11,807 bases of DNA from assembly GCA_030377945.1 (NCBI GenBank), contig JAUCGD010000091.1, positions 1-11,807 of the forward strand. Direction: 5' to 3'. The notes under the pieces are model-generated. The model searched no databases. It saw only the letters and a list, made by a program, of their open reading frames with translations, and was not told the DNA's origin. Positions within the stretch are counted from its first letter, which is position 1; the number at the start of each line of letters is the position of its first letter. Of the stretch, positions 5,701 to 11,807 are shown piece by piece. Made by a program: the position numbers and the translations under genes. The stretch is from Desulfobacterales bacterium HSG17. GTDB taxonomy: Bacteria > Desulfobacterota > Desulfobacteria > Desulfobacterales > Desulfococcaceae.

Positions 5701-7161
5701 TTATCCATCAACCCGGCCAACACATAAATATTTCATCTCAATATATTCCTCAATTCCATATTTTGAACCTTCCCGGCCAATCCCTGACTGCTTTATACCG
5801 CCAAAAGGAGCCACAACAGTTGAAAGAATGCCTGTGTTAATCCCCACCATGCCATATTCAAGACCTTCCGACACCCTCCACATTTTGCCCATGTCACGGG
5901 AATAGAAATAGGCAGCCAGGCCGTAATCTGTATTATTTGCCATTTCAATTGCTTGTGCTTCGGTTTTAAATCTGAACAGCGGTCCTACGGGGCCAAATGT
6001 TTCTTCAGATGCAATCTGCATATCCTGGGTAACACTGCCAAGGACCGTAGGCTCAAAAAAGGTTCCTCCCAGATAATGGCGTTTGCCCCCTGTCAGAAGA
6101 ACTGCGCCTTTGGACAGGGCATCTTCAATAAGCCGTTCTGTTTTTTCCACAGCCTGAATATCAATCATAGGGCCTTGCTGGGTTCCAGGCTCAAATCCAT
6201 TGGAAACCTTGAGGGATTCAACAGCTTCCAGGAATTTCCCCACAAAATTGTCATAAATCCCGTCCTGAACAAGAATCCTGTTTGCACAGACACAGGTCTG
6301 GCCGCTGTTTCTATATTTGCAGACAATAGCGCCCTGAACTGCTGCATCAATATCTGCATCATCAAATACTATAAAAGGAGCATTGCCGCCAAGTTCAAGG
6401 GATATTTTCTTAACAGTTCCAGCGCATTGTTTCATGAGCATTTTACCAGTGTCAGTTGAGCCTGTAAAACTGAGCTTGCGCACCCTCAGATCATCTGTAA
6501 GCTCTTTTCCAATTATTGAAGAATTACCGGTAATTACGCTAAATACTCCAGAAGGAATACCTGCCCTGTCAGCAAGCTCTGCAAGAGCCAGGGCAGACAA
6601 AGGTGTCTGACCGGCCGGTTTTACAATCATTACACACCCTGCTGCAAGTGCAGGAGCAGCCTTTCTTGTTATCATGGCACAAGGAAAATTCCAGGGAGTA
6701 ATTGCAGCGCAGACCCCCACAGGTTCTTTTAACACCATAACACGGGTTCCCTGCTGATGTGTGGGGATGGTATCACCGTAAATCCGTTTTCCTTCTTCTG
6801 CAAACCATTCCACAAAAGATGCTCCATAGGCAATCTCTCCCCTGGATTCGGCAAGGGGTTTGCCCTGTTCCGCAGTCATGAGCATGGCAAGGTCTTCCTG
6901 GTTTTCCATGATAAGTTCATACCATTTGCGGAGAATCCCTGCCCGTTCACCCGCAGTTTTTGCTTTCCATGCTCCCCATGCCTGATTTGCAGATTCCACG
7001 GTCTGCTTAACCTGGGCAGGACTGATATTGGGAACGGTTCCCAGTTCAGTGCCGTCAGCAGGATTAATAACTTCAAGAGTTGCTCCTGAATCTGCATCAT
7101 GCCATTGTCCGTTAATATAACACTGTTTTTTCAGAAGTTTTGAATCTTTCAAGGGAAGCAT
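5701..7161 (-). CDS. gabD: NAD(P)-dependent succinate-semialdehyde dehydrogenase (GabD-like)
   Basis: Oxidises succinate semialdehyde (possibly also glutarate semialdehyde) to the dicarboxylate with NAD(P)+, in the cytoplasm, in the GABA shunt or related routes. 486 residues from the ATG at 7161, which has AAAGGAG upstream; E. coli GabD is of almost the same length and very similar throughout. Key residues: Asn158 in TPWNFP, the cofactor-loop FTGST, general base Glu256 in LELGG, nucleophile Cys290 in GQTCVC, and Glu387 in EETFGP. The second cysteine, Cys292, is the neighbour that can form a redox-switch disulfide in some SSADHs. A GTG at 7254 is in frame upstream, but those extra codons come from the fdhD remnant and a palindrome, so I reject that start. 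Glutarate-semialdehyde dehydrogenase (DavD) is the main alternative. No GABA transaminase is nearby. Confidence 0.92.
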   Translation of the reverse strand: MLPLKDSKLLKKQCYINGQWHDADSGATLEVINPADGTELGTVPNISPAQVKQTVESANQAWGAWKAKTAGERAGILRKWYELIMENQEDLAMLMTAEQGKPLAESRGEIAYGASFVEWFAEEGKRIYGDTIPTHQQGTRVMVLKEPVGVCAAITPWNFPCAMITRKAAPALAAGCVMIVKPAGQTPLSALALAELADRAGIPSGVFSVITGNSSIIGKELTDDLRVRKLSFTGSTDTGKMLMKQCAGTVKKISLELGGNAPFIVFDDADIDAAVQGAIVCKYRNSGQTCVCANRILVQDGIYDNFVGKFLEAVESLKVSNGFEPGTQQGPMIDIQAVEKTERLIEDALSKGAVLLTGGKRHYLGGTFFEPTVLGSVTQDMQIASEETFGPVGPLFRFKTEAQAIEMANNTDYGLAAYFYSRDMGKMWRVSEGLEYGMVGINTGILSTVVAPFGGIKQSGIGREGSKYGIEEYIEMKYLCVGRVDG

Positions 7162-7198
7162 TTTTTCTCCTTTTTTTGTAATTATAAAAAATATAAAA

Positions 7199-7218
7199 TG
7201 TAGGGGCAGGCCCCTGCC
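7199..7218. repeat. REP-like GC-rich palindrome
   Basis: Within AT-rich surroundings, GGCAGG (7205-7210) and CCTGCC (7213-7218) form a tight stem with a CC loop, inside TGTAGGGGCAGGCCCCTGCC. It sits between the aldehyde dehydrogenase start and the fdhD remnant. The style resembles the REP or small interspersed palindromes seen at many sites in such genomes. Only one copy is visible here, so the dispersed-repeat status is inference. Confidence 0.45.
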
Positions 7219-7221
7219 AAC

Positions 7222-7423
7222 ACAGGCTTCAGAAAGTTTCCCATCCATGAACACCTTTCCAATAGCCTTGTCCAGGGCATTGTGTGCATAACAACCGAAT
7301 AAGGATTGCCCTCCACACGAATCAACAAAGGCTCTTCACCTATCAAATCTCTTCTAAATTCTTTCCAGACAGCGTTTCATATTGTAAAACATGTTTTACT
7401 GTTTCCGTAGTATCTTGATTCAT
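7222..7423 (-). pseudogene. fdhD: Decayed fdhD (formate dehydrogenase accessory sulfurtransferase)
   Basis: Intact FdhD (about 260-280 residues) passes sulfur to the molybdenum cofactor of formate dehydrogenase. Here an ATG at 7423, with AGGGGT upstream, opens a 26-codon frame (MNQDTTETVKHVLQYE) that stops near 7343. In the next frame, from about 7349, comes DLIGEEPLLIRVEGNPYSVVM, a strong match to the FdhD N-terminal region. From 7284 a third frame reads HNALDKAIGKVFMDGKLSEA, matching the C-terminal GRHNALDK motif region. The middle of the protein, including the catalytic cysteines, and the last part are absent. The join lies at 7284-7289. So the gene carries at least one frameshift, one large internal deletion and a lost 3' end. 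Identity is from recalled family motifs and is fairly secure; the broken frames are direct. Confidence 0.75.
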
Positions 7424-7458
7424 GACGTACCCCTATTGTTTGTGAATAATTTATAAAA

Positions 7459-7485
7459 ATTATGACAAGGTTGGGGGGTTGTCAA
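7459..7485 (-). promoter_or_regulatory. Probable promoter with overlapping inverted repeat, upstream of the fdhD remnant and gabD
   Basis: On the minus strand, TTGACA (7485-7480) and CATAAT (7464-7459) form a promoter-like pair with a short 15-base spacer. They overlap an inverted repeat, TGACAA (7463-7468) and TTGTCA (7479-7484), with a G/C-rich centre that could be an operator. It lies 35 bp before the fdhD remnant start. With fdhD dead, transcripts from it would run into the aldehyde dehydrogenase. Confidence 0.4.
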
Positions 7486-7551
7486 TAAAAGGGGATTAAT
7501 AAGATTTGAATTGATAAGCTGGGGAATACTGGAAAAAAATAAATCTCTGTA

Positions 7552-8631
7552 TTAATGCATAATTCGCCAGTTTGGATCTCCGAGGCAGACCATGCAGTCC
7601 AGGTTATGTCTTAAAGCTGTTATAACCATTGCCAGTCTTCCATCATTGGACTTTTTGAAATGCGTTCTAAGTCTGTTTGTGATGCTGTTTATCATAAGTT
7701 CGATTTGTTCCCTGGCTTCAAAAGGGCTTCGGTTGTTTTCCAAAATTGCCATCAGACCGCTGAGAAAACATTTGCCAAAGGTATCCGGTGCTGTTGTGAT
7801 GATATGGAAATCATTATTAAACCCCATATAGCCAACAGCCCCTTTGCTTATTGCCCGATGCCCCAGACCTGATACAGTACGGCAGGCAATGGCATAAATA
7901 AATTTGTTGTTTAAAAGATCAATATTATTTTCATCAATAACCGGTTTATCATCTGCACCTAAAAAGCTGTCCCGCTCACCATGATCAATAAATACGAGTA
8001 AACCGGAATTTCCACAATCTTTTTTTAGTTCAACTTCCACGTTGGTTCTTACAGCATCCTGACCTAAAACGGAAATAAGCTCAACATTATTCATTTTTTG
8101 CACAGAATCGTTTAATTGTCTTGCCCATGAAATAGTATATTCTGTTGCCAGGTCATCCGGCATTTGAGGGGCTACGAGAAACAATTTTAATTTTTCTTTT
8201 TTGGAGACTTCCTGTTTTTTACGTTCTATCTGCTCATTAAATGATCGAAGCAAACGATCCCATGCATCATCATCATACATATTGACCCATTGCAGTTCAC
8301 TTAATTTCTCCGGAACCTCACAATCCTTGTCCATCTTTAAAGGAATCATATAAATATCATTTTCCAGTTGCTCCCCTGCAAAACTCAACCCTTTTTGGAT
8401 TTCCTTTTGGAAATATCCTCTTTTATTTTTTGAATGCTGTGTCAGGCATACCAGGAAAAAATCGCATTCCTTGATAGCTTTATGAATGGCATATTCCCAA
8501 TCTTCACCTGCAAGTATGTCTTTTTTTGCCATCCAGGGTTTGAAGCCTTCTTGTTCAAGTTTATGGTAAATTTCATTTACTTCATCTATATCTTGATCTG
8601 CATAACAGAGAAAAAGTCGAGCTTTTATCAT
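7552..8631 (-). CDS. TIR domain fused to caspase-like cysteine protease
   Basis: 359 residues, ATG at 8631 with AAAGGAGT just upstream. Residues 1-135 are a TIR domain: RLFLCYADQD as the first strand and box, GFKPWMAKKDILAGEDW, and Glu46 in WEYAIHKAI, at the place of the NADase glutamate of catalytic TIRs. A charged linker (about 136-147) leads to residues 148-359, a clan-CD-type fold (caspase, C25 or CHAT) with a probable His217-Cys250 dyad: LLVFIDHGE, then FIYAIACRTVSGLG and the GAVGYMGF strand usual after the cysteine. The C-terminal about 60 residues look helical. There is no signal peptide. It is the last gene of the kinase/receiver cluster, 29 bp after the receiver gene. I infer an effector that depletes NAD+ or signals with a NAD product and cleaves proteins; either domain could instead be a non-catalytic scaffold. 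TIR call is firm, protease call good. Confidence 0.85.
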   Translation of the reverse strand: MIKARLFLCYADQDIDEVNEIYHKLEQEGFKPWMAKKDILAGEDWEYAIHKAIKECDFFLVCLTQHSKNKRGYFQKEIQKGLSFAGEQLENDIYMIPLKMDKDCEVPEKLSELQWVNMYDDDAWDRLLRSFNEQIERKKQEVSKKEKLKLFLVAPQMPDDLATEYTISWARQLNDSVQKMNNVELISVLGQDAVRTNVEVELKKDCGNSGLLVFIDHGERDSFLGADDKPVIDENNIDLLNNKFIYAIACRTVSGLGHRAISKGAVGYMGFNNDFHIITTAPDTFGKCFLSGLMAILENNRSPFEAREQIELMINSITNRLRTHFKKSNDGRLAMVITALRHNLDCMVCLGDPNWRIMH

Positions 8632-8660
8632 TCTTTACTCCTTTTGCCTGGCGCACAATT

Positions 8661-9260
8661 TTAATCAACAACACTTTTTATTCCCAACAAATCATCAACT
8701 GAAAGGTCATCTTTAGGCATTTTTAATTCAGTCAGGCTTTTCATAAAATCTTCATGAAATTTTTTCCCTAATGGAGTCATCGTGCGGACTTCATCATACA
8801 TCCGGCGTGGAGAATATTTTTCTTTTCCAATGAGAAGTAAAGGTTTATCAGGGTCTTCTTCTGCCATTTCTTCCAAAGAGCGTAAAAGAGGGTCCCGTTT
8901 TTCCAGGGCATCAATAGCTGCCTGGAGAATTTCATCCAAATCAGCAGGTTTGGCTAAATATTTATAAACATGCTGATTAATTGCATCTATCATATCATCA
9001 TTATCTCCATGTCCACTGATGATGATAATTTGAGTTAGAGGCTGATTAGATTTAATTGTATTGATAACTTCCCTGCCATCCACTTCAGGCATTTTCAAAT
9101 CCACGATTACCAGATCATAGATATTCTTTTCCCATAATTCCAGAGCTTGCTTCCCATTTTCAGCAATGTCAACATCATACCCCTCTTGTTTAAAAATATT
9201 TTCCCATTGTTTGAGAAGTTCTGTTTCATCTTCAATGATTAATATTTGATATTTTTCCAT
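8661..9260 (-). CDS. Response regulator with receiver domain and novel C-terminal tail
   Basis: 199 residues. The receiver is residues 1-125: Glu10-Asp11 (ILIIEDE), phospho-acceptor Asp54 (LVIVDLKMPEVDG), Ser82 in IIISGHGD, and Lys104 in YLAKPADLDEIL. The remaining about 75 residues are acidic and helical, with DPLLRSLEEMAEEDP, LLLIGKEKYSPRRMYDEV and a final SVDDLLGIKSVVD. No HTH, GGDEF, HD-GYP or AAA+ output domain is present, so it should act by protein contact. The strong AAGGAGGT ribosome site lies inside the last codons of the kinase gene, 4 bp away, so the two are translationally coupled and surely paired. The TIR-protease gene follows after 29 bp, making that protein the likely target or a client of the same complex. 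Confidence 0.92.
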   Translation of the reverse strand: MEKYQILIIEDETELLKQWENIFKQEGYDVDIAENGKQALELWEKNIYDLVIVDLKMPEVDGREVINTIKSNQPLTQIIIISGHGDNDDMIDAINQHVYKYLAKPADLDEILQAAIDALEKRDPLLRSLEEMAEEDPDKPLLLIGKEKYSPRRMYDEVRTMTPLGKKFHEDFMKSLTELKMPKDDLSVDDLLGIKSVVD

Positions 9261-9264
9261 GTTT

Positions 9265-11571
9265 TTATACCTCCTTATTTTTAACAGGTATGGTGATAAT
9301 AAACGTCAGGCCAACAGAAGATTCAGCAAAAGTTTTAATGTCTCCTCCCAGTTCTGTTACAGCTTCCCTGACAATTGACAGGCCGATTCCCATTCCTTTT
9401 CCAGGAGGTTTGGTAGTAAAAAAAGGATCAAAGAGTTTATCTTTAAGGTCTTCTTTTATACCGATCCCGTTATCTTCAAAATAAATGTTGATAACAGGCG
9501 TATCTCCTCGTGTATATTGGGTACGGACTAGGATCTCTTTTTTACGATCTTTGACCTGTAAAAGCGCATCAAAAGCATTTTGAATCAAATTTATGAATAT
9601 CTGTTCTACCCTGGAACGGTTTGCATTGATTTCCAGAAGGTCTTGATGAAACTCAAAGATCACTGTTATATTATTATTTTTAAACTGCTGCGTAAAAAAG
9701 TTAAAAGCATCCTGAATAACAGCATTCAGGTTTACCGGCTCGGTTTTTAAATGGTCTTCTTTTGCCAGTGCGCGGATATGATTAACCTGTTTTGCCATCA
9801 TATTGACTGCGTTAACAATTCCATCCATATTTTCCATCATATCTTCAGGTGTTATTTTATCTTTCTTCATGAAACGATTGGTGGATTGGGCAATTGTTTT
9901 TATAAGTTGAAGCGGAGTGTTAAGTTCATGAGCCATATTTGAAGCCATCTGCCCAAGAGTGGCCATCATTTCATTTCTGTAAAGCTGCTGCCGCCTTTGG
10001 TTTATAGTTTTTAATTTAGCGTCAAGTATGCGTTCTCTTAATGATTCTGCGTCCTCTGCACATATATTTTTGCATTTGTTAAAATACGAATCAGACGATT
10101 CCGTATCTCCCATTTCTGCATATGTTAAAGCTATTCCAGACAGTGCATCATAACTATTAGGCTCAATTTCCAATACTTTTTGATACTCTCCTATTGCACC
10201 GCTATAATTTCTTATTCTACGGCGGGCATCTCCAAGCTTTGATAGTATCGCACTATCTTTTGAATTGCTTTCTAATTTATTTTCGTAAAATTCAATGGCT
10301 TTGGCATAATCCCCCTGCTCCAAATAAGTTGTCGCCATTTCTTGCAAACTATAAATTATACCCCTTAAATCTTTCTGCCATTGAGTTTCCGTATGACTGA
10401 AACGTATAGTTCCCTTATAAAATTTTCCATATGATTCTTTGCAGTATTGATCCAGTTTTTCAATAAAAACCTTGGTGTTTCTGGCTGCTTCATCAGCCCA
10501 GTTGCTATATTGTGTTATAATTACTGTCGGAACAAAAATATTATTCAGACTCATTACTTTCATTGGCACCATACCTGCCAGAGATTTTAATTCTGCATCA
10601 AAGGACGGTTCCACAGGTAATGTCATGTCTAAAAGAATTAAATCAAATTGAATATCAGGATGCAGCAGCAATCTGCATGTTGTCTCAATATTCCAGGTAT
10701 GGGTAATATGACTGCCTGTGAGTATGCTATCTACAAAATTTCTCATGGCTGCAAATTTAAGGGATTGATCTTCTACAATAAGAATTTTCAAGCCTTTGGC
10801 ATCTTTTACTTTGTTTGCCAGTTCCTCAACAGGAATGCTTTGCAAAGCCTCATCACGGGTTAATTCAGCAGTTTTACCTTCCTGACTCACCAATATATTA
10901 AATTTTACCTGAAACCAGCGTTCCTTATCATTCCAGGAAATATCTTCAATTTTACCTGAAGCTCCTTTTAAACGGTTTAATAATATATCTGCAATAGTTG
11001 CCAGTCCTGTTCCCTGGCGTTTTAACAATGCCTGTTGCCGTAATTCATTATCACATATCATTTTCATTAAACAGGCTGTATCAACAGATGCATCATCATG
11101 GCGGGTTGAAAATATTATATTCAATTGCCTGGATTCAGAAGTGATTTCGTCTAAATCTGCTTTTATTTCAATACCAATTTCCTTATCTGTATTTTTAGTA
11201 ACAGCATGATACACAACATTTTGATATAAAATTTTGAAAATTTTCAGTATGTCGTGAAAATTCTTGCCTAACAGATATAAGTCATTGATTCCCTGACCGT
11301 AAATCAGGGAAGCAGGTTTGATTCTTTTTTCCCGGATTTTTGCAAAATTAATATCCCATACAATCCGTTCTGCTGCCTGAACTACTTCAGGTATTGTAAA
11401 ATCCCTGACAGCAGAATCGTAAAAATCAAACCATGTTTGATAATTGTCAATATTTCTGCGAAATTCTGATGAAGCATCTTCAAGTCTTGCAAGAAGTCTG
11501 TCTTTATCTTTACGGTCAAATTCATCTTTAATATGTTTCAACTGTTTGCTTAATATCCTTGATTTTTTCAT
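9265..11571 (-). CDS. Multidomain sensor histidine kinase (GHKL-like / receiver-like / TPR / HisKA / HATPase)
   Basis: 768 residues, no membrane segments, so cytosolic. Order: helical N-terminus (1-100); a degenerate GHKL-ATPase-like module (about 105-228) with QNVVYHA and QGTGLATIADILL but no clear DxGxG; a receiver-like domain (about 261-410) with Glu267-Asp268, Asp315 (LILLDMTLP), Thr353 and Lys372; two or three TPRs (about 412-505); a HisKA dimerisation helix with phospho-acceptor His548 (MAHELNTPLQLIK); and HATPase_c (about 610-764) with Asn661/Asn665, Asp700-Gly704 (EDNGIGI), FDPFFTTK and GKGMGIGL. The ATG at 11571 follows an in-frame TAA directly and lies inside the upstream frame, 44 bp before that frame's stop, with no clear ribosome site, so its translation probably depends on the upstream gene. 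It should phosphorylate the receiver encoded next. The TPR or N-terminal module is the likely sensor surface. Confidence 0.93.
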   Translation of the reverse strand: MKKSRILSKQLKHIKDEFDRKDKDRLLARLEDASSEFRRNIDNYQTWFDFYDSAVRDFTIPEVVQAAERIVWDINFAKIREKRIKPASLIYGQGINDLYLLGKNFHDILKIFKILYQNVVYHAVTKNTDKEIGIEIKADLDEITSESRQLNIIFSTRHDDASVDTACLMKMICDNELRQQALLKRQGTGLATIADILLNRLKGASGKIEDISWNDKERWFQVKFNILVSQEGKTAELTRDEALQSIPVEELANKVKDAKGLKILIVEDQSLKFAAMRNFVDSILTGSHITHTWNIETTCRLLLHPDIQFDLILLDMTLPVEPSFDAELKSLAGMVPMKVMSLNNIFVPTVIITQYSNWADEAARNTKVFIEKLDQYCKESYGKFYKGTIRFSHTETQWQKDLRGIIYSLQEMATTYLEQGDYAKAIEFYENKLESNSKDSAILSKLGDARRRIRNYSGAIGEYQKVLEIEPNSYDALSGIALTYAEMGDTESSDSYFNKCKNICAEDAESLRERILDAKLKTINQRRQQLYRNEMMATLGQMASNMAHELNTPLQLIKTIAQSTNRFMKKDKITPEDMMENMDGIVNAVNMMAKQVNHIRALAKEDHLKTEPVNLNAVIQDAFNFFTQQFKNNNITVIFEFHQDLLEINANRSRVEQIFINLIQNAFDALLQVKDRKKEILVRTQYTRGDTPVINIYFEDNGIGIKEDLKDKLFDPFFTTKPPGKGMGIGLSIVREAVTELGGDIKTFAESSVGLTFIITIPVKNKEV

Positions 11572-11805
11572 TTAAGGGATGAAATACAGATTCACTGAGA
11601 TATTTCCTGATACTCTCAAAACATCGTAAAGTTTTCTGATCAAGTATTTCACAGCAGAAAAGGAGAAATTGATCCAGATTCTCTTTTGTCAATTCCTGAT
11701 TATTAAAATAATCTTCAATACTTGTACTCAGGTTTAACTTTTTTCAGAATAGTCTAATAACCCTTTAGGATTCTCAGATGGATTTCCATGTAAACTAATA
11801 AGTGC
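11528..11805 (-). CDS. C-terminal part of an unrecognised upstream gene, possibly needing a -1 frameshift
   Basis: From the right edge one frame reads ALISLHGNPSENPKGLLDYS and stops at 11734-11736. At the A6-G run 11738-11744 a -1 shift continues without a break into a 68-codon frame (reading KLNLSTSIEDYFNNQE onward, ending IKDIKQTVETY) that stops at 11528-11530, inside the kinase gene. This second frame has no ATG or GTG; only a CTG (11731) and a TTG (11692) are candidate starts, both with poor ribosome sites. Its composition is protein-like and it overlaps the kinase start by 44 bp as coupled genes do. Options: one protein made by frameshifting, an indel mutation or sequencing error in the A-run, or two genes with an unusual start. 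I do not recognise a family. It is probably the first visible member of the kinase/receiver/TIR operon. Confidence 0.5.
11738..11766 (-). promoter_or_regulatory. Possible -1 frameshift site (A AAA AAG with upstream SD-like AAAGGG)
   Basis: Reading the minus strand, the heptamer A AAA AAG (11744-11738) is in register for slippage at GAA AAA. The zero-frame TAA follows one codon after the run. An AAAGGG (11766-11761) lies 16 bases upstream, somewhat farther than the 10-14 bases typical for dnaX-type stimulation. No strong downstream hairpin is evident. Programmed shifting is inference. Confidence 0.3.
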
Positions 11806-11807
11806 AA

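Noticed and set aside
5953..7089. Plus-strand open frames opposite the aldehyde dehydrogenase
   Set aside because: They are mirror frames of a strongly conserved enzyme gene, with no ribosome sites or motifs.
7162..7254. Longer start (GTG at 7254) adding about 31 residues to the aldehyde dehydrogenase
   Set aside because: The added codons are the tail of the fdhD remnant and a REP-like palindrome, and the ATG at 7161 has a good ribosome site and matches the GabD N-terminus.

Overview
AT-rich bacterial DNA carrying typical Gram-negative environmental gene content. I infer a sulfate-reducing Desulfobacterota-type genome (Desulfobacteraceae or a relative), because the GAF protein / kinase remnant / universal stress protein arrangement and the overall protein style match what I recall from that group. 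This is inference from recall; no marker gene in the window proves it. The window is accessory in character: signalling proteins, a toxin-antitoxin pair, an orphan HicB-like protein and two decayed genes, around two housekeeping-type genes (recN and a gabD-like aldehyde dehydrogenase).

Layout. 2-1252 (+): a GAF-domain protein open at the left edge, a protein-kinase-like gene reduced to its two ends with a frameshift, and a UspA protein whose TTG start overlaps the remnant's stop. 1271-2000 (-): an orphan HicB-like protein downstream of a secreted DUF1566 protein. 2088-2625 (+): nested inverted repeats ahead of a small zinc-ribbon-like protein. 2646-4343 (-): recN. 4592-5141 (+): an 11-bp tandem repeat that forms a chain of overlapping mini-ORFs leading into a PF09720-type antitoxin and a RelE/ParE toxin. 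5299-5694 (+): a lone CheY-like receiver protein. 5701-7161 (-): a GabD-like semialdehyde dehydrogenase. 7222-7423 (-): the remains of fdhD, with its probable promoter still in place upstream.

The most interesting part is the tightly packed minus-strand cluster from the right edge to 7552. It reads: an upstream gene cut by the window edge that may need a -1 frameshift; a 768-residue histidine kinase with an apparent extra GHKL-like ATPase module, a receiver-like domain and TPRs; a receiver protein with no DNA-binding domain but a novel C-terminal tail; and an effector that fuses a TIR domain to a caspase-like (clan CD) cysteine-protease domain. The gaps are -44, 4 and 29 bp. I infer a phosphorelay that acts through protein-protein contact on a dual TIR/protease effector, plausibly a stress, defence or regulated-death system. 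The function is not shown by sequence.
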